Positions 52,431-60,700 of a DNA stretch of 64,000 nt are shown one piece after another (the stretch's first letter is position 1; every line of letters starts with the position of its first letter). The notes below the pieces were generated by a model. It made no database searches and was not told where the DNA came from. It saw only the letters and a list, made by a program, of their open reading frames with translations. The position numbers and the translations under genes are program-made. Source of the stretch: F1-120-MAGs118 sp013360535. GTDB lineage: Bacteria; Planctomycetota; UBA1135; GCA-002686595. The stretch spans positions 84,353 to 148,352 of the forward strand of contig JAPKHC010000004.1 of NCBI GenBank assembly GCA_026647215.1, in the 5' to 3' direction.

Positions 52431-54002
52431 ATGGCCAGCACCCCGCCCAACCCCGGTTCTCCGCGCGCCTCCTTCGTCGCCCAGCCGCCGTTCCTCGGCC
52501 GCGAGCGGGAGCTCGCCTTCCTGAATGAGCTCGCCGACTCCGGCCGTCCGGAGCTGTTCGTGCTCTACGGCCGCCGCCGCGTCGGCAAGACCGAGCTGCT
52601 CCAGCAGTTCTGCTCCGGCCGCAAGTCGGTCTACTTCCTCGCCGCGCAGGTGCGCGACCGCGACAACCTGCGCACGTTCCGCCAGACGATCGCGGGTGAG
52701 CTCGGCGACACGCTCGCCGGCGACGTCGACTTCCCCGACTGGAGTTCCGCGCTCGGCTTTCTCGCCGAACGTGCGGCCGGCGAGCGCCTCGTCGTCGTGC
52801 TCGACGAGTTTCCGTACCTGTGCGAGGCGCAGAAGAGCGTGCCGTCGCAGCTCCAGCGTTTCTGGGACACACGCGGCAAGCACAGCTCGCTGATGCTCGT
52901 GCTGTGCGGCAGCCAGGTCTCGTTCATGGAGAACGAGGTGCTGGCCGAGCGCTCGCCGCTCTTCGGCCGCCGCACCGCGCAGCGCCGCCTCGAGCCGCTG
53001 CGCCCGCTCGAGACGCTGCCGTTCTTCCCCCACTGGCCGCTCGAGGAGCGCGTGCTCGCCTACTCGGTGCTCGGTGGGATGCCCGCTTACCTACGCCGCT
53101 TCGACAACACCCGCCCGCTGCGCGAGAACCTCCTGCGCGACGTCCTGCGGCCCGAGGGCTTCCTGTTCGACGAGGTGCAGTTCCTGCTGCGATCCGAGCT
53201 CTCCAACCCCGCCACCTACAACTCGCTGCTCGCCGCCATCGCGCGCGGCTCGAGCAAGCTCAACGACATCGCCACCGACGTCGGCGTCGATTCGACCACC
53301 GCCAACAAGTACCTGCACACGCTGCGCGAGCTGCGCCTCGTCGAGCGCGAGGTCCCACTCACCGATCCGGACCCGCTGCGCTCGCGCCGCGGCAGTTACC
53401 GCATCGCCGACCGCTTCCTGCAGTTCCACTACCGCCACCTGCAGCCGCACCTCTCGCTCATCCACGCCGGCCGCGGCCAGCGCGTGCTCGAGCAATTCGT
53501 CGAGCCCGACCTCCCGCGCCTGCTCGACGAGGCCAAGGTCGACTTCGTGCTCGACCACCTGCGCCACGAGGCCGCCGAGCTTGTCGGCGACGAACTCCCC
53601 GACGTCGCCCGCCACCCCGGCCGCTACGTCCGCGCCGTCGCCCGCTCCGCCTCGCGACGCTGGAGAGCGAGCTCGCGACGATCGCCGAAGCTCTCGGCGC
53701 GACGCCCCTCAAGCTCACCTACGGCCTCACCTCCCGCCCCGACCGCCCACTCGAGGTCGAGCGCGTGCCGGATGATGAGCTCGTGTAGCGCGCGACCTCA
53801 GCGCAGCGAGTGTGGCGCGGCGCCTGGGTCATGGGCCCCGTGGTGGAATCGACGTGCGCCACTGGAGTCGAGTCCGCGCCATTCGCAACGCCGATGGCAA
53901 CTGACTGCCTACCGAGCAGTGGGCCTGGGCCGAACCAGCTTCACTCGGACAGTCCCGGCCTCCGGGATCTCGATTCGATACCCGGGCCCACTCATGCGTT
54001 GA
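52431..54002 (+). CDS. Archaeal-type AAA ATPase (ATPase_2 / DUF234-like), disrupted C-terminus
   Basis: The frame gives 523 aa. The first 400 are a clear ATPase of the archaeal ATPase_2 class: FLGRERELAFLNELA, Walker A YGRRRVGKTELLQQF, Walker B VVVLDEFPYLCE, sensor VLCGSQVSFME, and a winged-helix part with VGVDSTTANKYLHTLRELRL. After ARSAS (near 53655) the frame becomes Arg/Ser-rich and runs into the next gene. Another frame carries a more natural ending (LATLESELATIAEALG to a stop at 53788). The normal DUF234 nuclease-like domain is missing. So the real product is probably shorter, or the gene is decaying. Function of the family is unknown; many are mobile-element or defence-associated. A dyad lies at the promoter. 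The 3' half is duplicated at 56.2 kb. Confidence 0.75.
   Translation: MASTPPNPGSPRASFVAQPPFLGRERELAFLNELADSGRPELFVLYGRRRVGKTELLQQFCSGRKSVYFLAAQVRDRDNLRTFRQTIAGELGDTLAGDVDFPDWSSALGFLAERAAGERLVVVLDEFPYLCEAQKSVPSQLQRFWDTRGKHSSLMLVLCGSQVSFMENEVLAERSPLFGRRTAQRRLEPLRPLETLPFFPHWPLEERVLAYSVLGGMPAYLRRFDNTRPLRENLLRDVLRPEGFLFDEVQFLLRSELSNPATYNSLLAAIARGSSKLNDIATDVGVDSTTANKYLHTLRELRLVEREVPLTDPDPLRSRRGSYRIADRFLQFHYRHLQPHLSLIHAGRGQRVLEQFVEPDLPRLLDEAKVDFVLDHLRHEAAELVGDELPDVARHPGRYVRAVARSASRRWRASSRRSPKLSARRPSSSPTASPPAPTAHSRSSACRMMSSCSARPQRSECGAAPGSWAPWWNRRAPLESSPRHSQRRWQLTAYRAVGLGRTSFTRTVPASGISIRYPGPLMR
53079..53822. repeat. Long direct repeat, copy 1
   Basis: About 744 bp covering the last two thirds of the ATPase gene and the final codons of a hydrolase gene (APHSLR and stop on the minus strand). 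It is repeated in the same orientation at 56158-56834 with roughly 94% identity where I compared them. Confidence 0.85.
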
Positions 54003-55660
54003 TCTAGCCAGAACTCGTACCTCCCCGCAGCCAAGCCGGGCAGCCAGTACGGTGCATTGGACAGGACCGCCGACTGCAAGATCCTCGAGGCATGATCGAC
54101 GTCTTTCCGACCGTCTCCGGCCGCCGTGGTCCACAGAAGCCCAAGTGCGCCATACTCGGGGATGCCGTCGGCATCCCGCACGTCAAGCACGACGCCCTGC
54201 AAGTTCGGCGGCCACAGGAGCTCGACGCTGCAGGGTTCCGCTACAGCGAAGGACTTCCATCCGCCGGATTCTCTCGATGGAAGGACGACAGCCCCGCCGC
54301 CCGCCTCGAACCGGACACGATGAGTCCCCTGCGGCAACATCAAGTGCACTTCATTGGCTTCGTCCAACGCCACGTACAACGAACGGGTTCCGCGCCCCTC
54401 GAGATCGAGATGTACCTGACAGGGAGACGGGAGCGGGGCGGGCGGGTCCTTCGGGAAACCTTGGATCCTCAGCGTGATGGGATGCATGGCGCCGACGGCC
54501 GACTGCAACGAAACGGGCACCACCTCCATCGAAGGCGAGAGCGGCGACAGCACCAGATTCGCGCGGGCTGGCAGAAAGTCGGGCGCCTCGACGGACAGAA
54601 TGAGCGGCTCTCTCGGGTGGTCGGCATCACGCATGCTGAAGAGAAACGCCCTGAGTCCCTCGGCTTGGTTGCCGGACGCAACCGATTCGGGCAATTCGAG
54701 TTCATCCAGCGCGAGCCCCTCAAGTGGAAGAAGCTCCCCTGGCTGGCCTTCCAAGCTCAGCCTCGCAGATTGCGAGAAGGAATCCGGCAGGACTCTGCCA
54801 CTGGCCGCGTCAATGAACTGGACGAGCGCGCCGCAGACAGGAAACACCTCGATCGTCGTCAAAGGGACGCTGTCGATAGGCTCATCGGCGGATGAAGCCA
54901 CTGCCAGCACGCCTTGCGGTTCCCCCAGGTGACCGCGGACGACGGCATGAAGCCGGTACTCCGTGTCGGGTCGGAGCCCCCTCAACTCAAAGCGTCCCAA
55001 TTCGTCAGCTTGTGCTTCAACCGCAATTGCCGCGCGTGAGGCCCGGGAAAGCGATCGAGGCCTCGTCCCGCTCGGAACCGCACACACGCTCGCGGACGAA
55101 ATGGGGCCGTTTCCGGCCCCATCCACGACGACGCCGCGAATCGCGCCGCATCCCTGAAGCTCGACAACCACCGGCGTGGTCATGTCACCGGCGCCGGGAG
55201 GCTCCGCGACCGCACGGCCCGCAAGATCACCCTTGCGAGCCACGACCACGGCTGGCTCGAATAATGCCTGCTTCACCGCAAACCAGCCGTTCGCGTCCGA
55301 ATACCCGCGGTCTTGCAGCATTCCGAGAGCCACGATTTCCACCGACGCCGACGCAACCCAAGCGCCGTCGGGACCCCTGACTCGGACCAGAGGCATTGCG
55401 TCCTCAACAGTGCGCTCGGATGGCACAGCCTGAGGCAAGGCGAGCTCAAATCTGTTGGAAACGGATTCAGTCTCGGCCCGACGCCCACCTTCGTCCCCAG
55501 TCGACGATTCGACGGTCAAGACAGGAACCGGCCCCCCCCGCGTAAGGAACCAACTGGCTCCCAACAAGACAAGGAGAAGAAAGCCACCCACCAACAACGT
55601 AGTGGGCGGCGGCCGTCGGCGGTCCGAAGTGTTGGCCACGATCAGGGCGGCGTAATGCAC
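53909..55660 (-). CDS. Membrane-anchored carboxypeptidase-regulatory-like protein
   Basis: A 583-residue protein from the GTG at 55660; a GTG at 55639, just after the upstream stop (TGATCGTG), is equally plausible. One membrane helix (about 24-40, LLVGGFLLLVLLGASWF) with a basic N-terminal side implies an extracytoplasmic body. That body contains several Ig-like carboxypeptidase-regulatory modules: GAIRGVVVDGAGNGPISSAS, DELGRFELRGLRPDTEYRL, LQGVVLDVRDADGIPEYG and LPGLAAGRYEFWL. No peptidase domain is present. It is coupled to the upstream Cys-rich gene. Both lie in the segment bounded by long direct repeats and are less GC-rich than neighbours, suggesting acquisition together. A G8 run in the sense strand lies just after the membrane helix. 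Confidence 0.75.
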   Translation of the reverse strand: MHYAALIVANTSDRRRPPPTTLLVGGFLLLVLLGASWFLTRGGPVPVLTVESSTGDEGGRRAETESVSNRFELALPQAVPSERTVEDAMPLVRVRGPDGAWVASASVEIVALGMLQDRGYSDANGWFAVKQALFEPAVVVARKGDLAGRAVAEPPGAGDMTTPVVVELQGCGAIRGVVVDGAGNGPISSASVCAVPSGTRPRSLSRASRAAIAVEAQADELGRFELRGLRPDTEYRLHAVVRGHLGEPQGVLAVASSADEPIDSVPLTTIEVFPVCGALVQFIDAASGRVLPDSFSQSARLSLEGQPGELLPLEGLALDELELPESVASGNQAEGLRAFLFSMRDADHPREPLILSVEAPDFLPARANLVLSPLSPSMEVVPVSLQSAVGAMHPITLRIQGFPKDPPAPLPSPCQVHLDLEGRGTRSLYVALDEANEVHLMLPQGTHRVRFEAGGGAVVLPSRESGGWKSFAVAEPCSVELLWPPNLQGVVLDVRDADGIPEYGALGLLWTTAAGDGRKDVDHASRILQSAVLSNAPYWLPGLAAGRYEFWLDQRMSGPGYRIEIPEAGTVRVKLVRPRPTAR

Positions 55661-56049
55661 TCGCCCACGGAGACGTCTTCCGGAGGTGTTCCGACGGACT
55701 TGATGCTGACGCTACATGTCCCAGCCGGACAGCTGCTGCCGCCACAGACACCCCGCTGCGCCACGTAGAAAGTGCCGGAGATCCATACGCGCACGACATG
55801 GCAACAACGCGGCTCCTGAGAGCCATCCGACACGCAATAGCAGTAGGTGTACGTGGCTCCCAGCGGACCGGGCGGAAATGGAATGGGGACTAGGGTCTGA
55901 CAGCCGCTCGCGCAGGCATTCAGACACTCCACCTTCTCATCATTCACCAACGGTGCGGTTTGGCAGGACTGCGACAGAGGTGTCGACGTCGAAAGTCCGG
56001 TCAACGAGACTGCGGCGAGGACTGCTGCTCCGACGAAGAGACACTGCAT
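55642..56049 (-). CDS. Small secreted cysteine-rich protein
   Basis: A 135-residue protein from the ATG at 56049, supported by AAGGAG upstream and a signal peptide (LFVGAAVLAAVSLTG). A longer frame to 56160 exists but lies in a poly-C region. The mature part has 12 cysteines in a compact pattern (CLNACASGC, YTYCYC, RCCH, GVCGGSSCPAGTC) and should be disulfide-stabilised. It has no resemblance to a family I know; toxins, bacteriocin-like peptides and small surface modules are possible. It overlaps or abuts the start of the membrane-anchored protein downstream, so the two are co-expressed. It sits inside the cassette flanked by direct repeats. Confidence 0.7.
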   Translation of the reverse strand: MQCLFVGAAVLAAVSLTGLSTSTPLSQSCQTAPLVNDEKVECLNACASGCQTLVPIPFPPGPLGATYTYCYCVSDGSQEPRCCHVVRVWISGTFYVAQRGVCGGSSCPAGTCSVSIKSVGTPPEDVSVGECITPP

Positions 56050-56101
56050 ATGGAGGCTCCTTGCAAGGGAATTTCGGCCAGCGATCCGCGGACTGTAGCC
56101 G

Positions 56102-56112
56102 CCCCCCCCCCC
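56102..56112. repeat. C11 homopolymer upstream of the Cys-rich gene
   Basis: Eleven consecutive C on the plus strand, 53-63 bp upstream of the ATG of the minus-strand cysteine-rich gene, that is in its likely promoter region. Such tracts change length easily and can tune promoter spacing. Confidence 0.7.
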
Positions 56113-56157
56113 GAGCGCAAGGAGCTTCTCGACGTCCTTCCTCAGAGATTCGGACGG

Positions 56158-56834
56158 CATGCCCGCCTACCTGCGTCGCTTCGACAACACGCGCCCGCTG
56201 CGCGAGAACCTCCTGCGCGACGTCCTGCGGCCAGAGGGCTTCCTGTTCGACGAGGTGCAGTTCCTGCTGCGCTCCGAACTCTCCAACCCCGCCACCTACA
56301 ACTCGCTGCTCGCCGCCATCGCGCGCGGCTCGAGCAAGCTCAACGACATCGCCACCGACGTCGGCGTCGATTCGACGACGGCCAACAAGTACCTGCACAC
56401 GCTGCGCGAGCTGCGCCTCGTCGAGCGCGAGGTCCCGCTCACCGATCCCGACCCGCTGCGCTCGCGCCGCGGCAGCTACCGCATCGCCGACCGTTTCCTG
56501 CAGTTCCAATACCGCCACCTGCAGCCGCACGTTTCGCTGATCCACGCCGGTCGGGGAGCGCGTGTACTCGAGCAATTCGTCGAGCCCGACCTGCCGCGCC
56601 TGCTCGACGAGGCCAAGGTCGACTTCGTGCTCGACCACCTGCGCCACGAGGCCGCCGAGCTTGTCGGCGACGAACTCCCCGACGTCGCCCGCCACCCCGG
56701 CCGCTACGTCCGCGCCGTCGCCCGCTCCGCCTCGGCCTCACCTCACGCCCCGACCGCCCGCTCGAAGTCGAGCGCGTGCCGGATGATGAGCTGGTGTGAC
56801 GCTGCGAGCTCAGCGCAGCGAGTGCGGCGCGACG
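56158..56834. repeat. Long direct repeat, copy 2
   Basis: About 677 bp matching 53079-53822 in the same orientation, with a 69-bp internal deletion near position 56736 and scattered substitutions. Its right end lies inside an intact hydrolase gene, whereas copy 1 keeps only the last few codons of that gene. Confidence 0.85.
56159..56799 (+). pseudogene. 5'-truncated copy of the AAA ATPase gene
   Basis: The sequence starts at the MPAYLRRFDNTRPL codons and carries the winged-helix part but no Walker motifs, so it cannot bind ATP. It aligns with the full gene to ARSAS, then a 69-bp deletion, and then the ending LTSRPDRPLEVERVPDDELV in another frame, stopping at 56799. The frame change at ARSAS is shared with the full copy. 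No start signal or promoter is evident; if translated from the ATG at 56159 the frame would run on into unrelated sequence. It is best read as a duplication remnant. Confidence 0.8.
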
Positions 56835-57577
56835 TGGCGCGACCAGTCGTTGTGGCCGCCGGGGAGCTTGCGGAGTTCGGCGCGAGGCAGGCTGCGGGCG
56901 AGGGCGAGCGCGTGCTCGGTCGGGATCACGGTGTCGTGCTCGGCGGCGAGGATCACGAGGCGACCTGCGAAGGGCTCGAGTGCCGCGACGTTGTCCCAGT
57001 CGTCGCACAGGATCCAGCGCACCGGCAGCCAGGGCAGCGCTTGCGCGGCGACGTCGACGAGGCGATCGAAGGGCACGGCGAGCACGATCAAGTCAGGCGG
57101 GCGCGCGTCGAGCGCGAGCTGCGAAGCGGGTCCGGTGCCGATCGACTCGCCGAGCACGTTGCGCGGCAGGTCGGGGTGCAGCTCGCCCAAACGCCGCCAC
57201 GCCGCGCTCGCAGCGGCGTCGAAACTCGCGCGCGACGGATCGCCGGAGCGCGCGCCGTAACCCGGATACTCGAGCACGTACACGTCGGCCTCCGCGGGCA
57301 GCAAATTGACGATGTACTCGCGCTGCGCCGCCTGCCCCGCATTGCCGTGCGTGACGAGCCACACCGCGCTCGGCCGCTCGACGATCCGCCGCGCGCCCCA
57401 ACTCTCGCCGTTCTCGATCCACGGCTCGAGGCGCCCGTTCGACACCTCCTCATGCGACGGAAAATAGAGCAGCTTCCGCTGGACCGCGGCGCAGCCGACG
57501 ACGACGAGGAGGTAGAGCACGACGACGGCGAGCGCGAGGGAACGCACGACGCGCGAAAACGGTCTTCGGCGGGACAT
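56810..57577 (-). CDS. Membrane-anchored alpha/beta hydrolase
   Basis: A 255-residue protein from the ATG at 57577, which has AGGA 8 nt upstream; ATGs at 57586 and further upstream are alternatives. One N-terminal membrane helix ending in a Cys (LALAVVVLYLLVVVGCAAVQ) could be a lipoprotein signal. The hydrolase fold shows WLVTHGNAGQAAQREY (oxyanion loop), VLEYPGYGARSGDPSRAS, nucleophile Ser in NVLGESIGTGPAS, Asp in LAAEHDTVIP and His in LPGGHNDW. This matches the YqkD/BEM46-like group of bacterial and eukaryotic membrane hydrolases. Substrate unknown. A fragment of its 3' end is found 3 kb away beside the full ATPase gene, which reveals the local duplication. Confidence 0.85.
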   Translation of the reverse strand: MSRRRPFSRVVRSLALAVVVLYLLVVVGCAAVQRKLLYFPSHEEVSNGRLEPWIENGESWGARRIVERPSAVWLVTHGNAGQAAQREYIVNLLPAEADVYVLEYPGYGARSGDPSRASFDAAASAAWRRLGELHPDLPRNVLGESIGTGPASQLALDARPPDLIVLAVPFDRLVDVAAQALPWLPVRWILCDDWDNVAALEPFAGRLVILAAEHDTVIPTEHALALARSLPRAELRKLPGGHNDWSRHVAPHSLR

Positions 57578-57729
57578 CGGTTGCATCCTAGCGGTGCCGG
57601 CGCGCGCACGTCGGTTCGACGCCACTCAAGTGCGTCCGAGGCCAATCGGTCGGCGGGGGCTCGACAACGGTAGTCGGAGTGTCACCCTTGGGGTCGTGCG
57701 CGCCTAGGTGCCCACGAGACGAGCCCCCG

Positions 57730-60700
57730 ATGTCCCCTGCCCTACTCGTGTTGCTGAGCTGGATGCCGACGCAGGCTGCGCAAACGGAGGCGCAGGACCT
57801 GACGGTGGCGGTCGTGCGTGGCGAGCTGGAAGAAGCGGCGCGGCAAGTGGCGTTGGCGACAAATCCGGCCGAACGTGCGCGATTGCTGGCGGCGCTCGAG
57901 CCTGTGCCGGAGCGCGCGGCGGCGATGCTCGCGGTCGCGAGAGCGTTCGCCGCGGATCCGGAGGCGGATCGTGCGCTGGTCGCGGGAGCTGCGGCGGCGC
58001 TCGCCGGTGCAGGAGCGGGTCGCGTCGAGGCGTCGCCCGAGCTCGCGGCCTGGATGGAGTTCGAGGAGTTCGGTGACTGGGATCCGCAGGCGCTGGCGCC
58101 GGTGGTGCTCGGCCTGCACGAAGCCGTGGCGGCGCGCCGAGTGGCCGGTGGCGACGCCCAGTTGCTGGAAGAGGCGGAGCGGCTGCTCGCGCTCGCGAGC
58201 GTGTCGCGATTTGGTCTCGCGCCCGTGCACGTGCCCGTCGACGCGCCGTGGGAGCGCCTTCGCGAAGTTCGGGAACCGCTGCGCCTGAGCCTGTTTCCGT
58301 GCGAGCCCGGGCCGCTGGCGTGGCGGGACCTCGACGCCCTCGGGCCGGCGACGTGGAGCACGACGCTCTCGACCCCGGACGTGTCCAGACTCGCGCCTCT
58401 GCCCGCAGGCGATTGGCTGCTGGAAGCGCGCTCGACGATCACTCCGTGGCGCGGAGTGCGCCGAGTGCTCGTCAGCGACCTGCAAGCGCTCGCGCTGACG
58501 CAGGACGGCTGGATCGCGCTCGCGGCCTTCGATCGCGACGGACCAGCGACGGCGCAATGGGAACTGCGGCGTTCCGCAGCGCGAGTGTTGCGCGGCGAAC
58601 TCGAAGCACGACCCGCGCTGGTGCACGTGGAGGGACTCTCCGCAGGAGGAACGGACTACGGCGAATTGCGCCTGCGCGGAGCGCGAGGAACGGCATGGCT
58701 CGGCACGCGACAGCTTGGAACCGTCCAGCACGACCGCGAGCGCTGGCTGTCGCACGTGATGCTCGACCGCCCGATCTTCCGACCGGGCGAGACCGTGTTC
58801 GGCCGCATCGTGCTGCGTTCGTGCGCTTGGGAAGGCGAGGGCCTCGCGAGCGTGCCGTCGAGCACCACGGCCGCGGACGTGAACGCCGTCGTCGTCGTCA
58901 CCTCGGACTCGCTCGGCGAACGCAGGCTGCCGGCGCGCACCGACACGTTTGGGCACGCGCCGTTTTCGTTCGTGATTCCGGCGGAAGCGGCCCCCGACGA
59001 GCGTTTCGAGTTTGCGCTCGAGTTGCCGGAGCACGACGAGCGCGGCGAGCCGCTTCGTTTGCCCGCAGGGCCGTTGTGCAGCGTCGCGAACTTTCGCCGT
59101 CAGGCCGTGCACGTGGTGATCGACGCGCCTGCGACCGTGACGCCGGAACTTGCAAGTGTCGACGTCAGCGTGGGCGTGAGCTGGGCTTCGGGCGGGCCGG
59201 CGGCGAACCTCGACGTCAAAGCGACCGTCGAACGGGATGACGCGGCAGAGCGCGTCCAGCAGCTCGCGCTGCAAACCGACGCCACGGGGCGCGCGACGCT
59301 GCGCGTGCCGGTCGCGAACACGAGCACGCACCGCGTCGATGTGCGGTTCAGCGTCACGGGTCCGGACGGCAAGCAGCTGCTCGAGAGCCGTCGGCTGACC
59401 ATCGAACCGCCGCGCGGCGAAGCCGAAGCGCTCGCCCCTGCGGCGTGGCTCTCGCGCGCTGTCCCCGAACTCGAGTTCGGGAGCGCCGTCGTCGGTGCGC
59501 CCTGTCCGGTCCGCTTGCGCGGAAGACCCGGCGAGCAGGTGCTCGTCGTGATCGGACGCAGCGCTCGAGCGCGCGTTCAGCTCGTGGAGCTCGACCCGCA
59601 GGGACTCGCGACGATCGACGAACGCGTGCTGCGCAGCGACTGGCCGCGTTTCGACGTCGCCGCGGCGACCGTGGCAGGAACGGTGACGGATTCCGTGCCG
59701 GTGCGTTTGAAGGAAGTCCAAGCCCTCGAGCTCGAATTGCCGGCGAGTGCCGAGCCGGGACAGGACACGACGCTTCGTGCGCTCCGCGCTGCACCCGGAG
59801 CGCTGGTGACGTTCGCCGTGGTCGACGAGCGCATCTTCGAACTCGCGGAGGATCGCACCGTCGACCCCGAAAGCGCCTTGAGGCCAAGCTTGCCGAACTG
59901 GACCTGGAGCCGCTTCCACACGCCCGTCACGACGACCCCCGCGGCGTTGCTCGAGTCGCTGCTGAGCTGCGGACGTCTGCCGCAACTCGATTGGACGCGC
60001 GACCTCTCCGAAACAAGCATCTCCGCGGCGGGATCCGGCGGCAGCCCGCGGCCCGAGGCCGCCGTGCGCTCGCGCTTCTGTCCCACCGCGAACTTCGCGA
60101 CGGTGATCGCGGACGAACAGGGCAACGCGACGACGACGTTCCGCCTGCCCGACGACCTGACGCGCTGGCGAGTGACCGCGGTCGCGATTGCGCCGGACGG
60201 AAGCGGCGGGATCGTGCGCTCGACCTTCGCCTCGGGCCAGCCGCTCACCGCCGAGCCGCTCGTGCCTCGCGGACTGCGCGCCGGAGACGAATTCGAATTG
60301 CCCATCTCCGTCGATCGTTCGGTGCGGGCACGTGGAAGCGACGCGGTGCGCTTGCGGAGCGCGATGCTCGGGGATGCGCTCGTGGTGGATCGCGAACAGG
60401 TGGAGCTCGACGTCGAAGCAGGTCGTGCCGTCACGACCAGCGTTCCGGTGCGCGCCGTGGCGGCGGGAGAAACGACGCTGCGGCTCGACGTCGAGCTCGG
60501 CGCGTTCGCGGATCGCTCGGAACGCACGCTCGTCGTGGGCGCCGATCGTGTGGCCCGCAGGCTCACCGCGGTGGCCTCCGGAGTCGGTGAAGTCGCCGTG
60601 CAGGTGCCCGAAGGCGCGTCACCGGACGCAACAGTTGAGCTCGACGTCCTGCAGGGCGGTGCCGACGCGTGGCGCCTGCTCGAGGCCGATCTCGCGAGCT

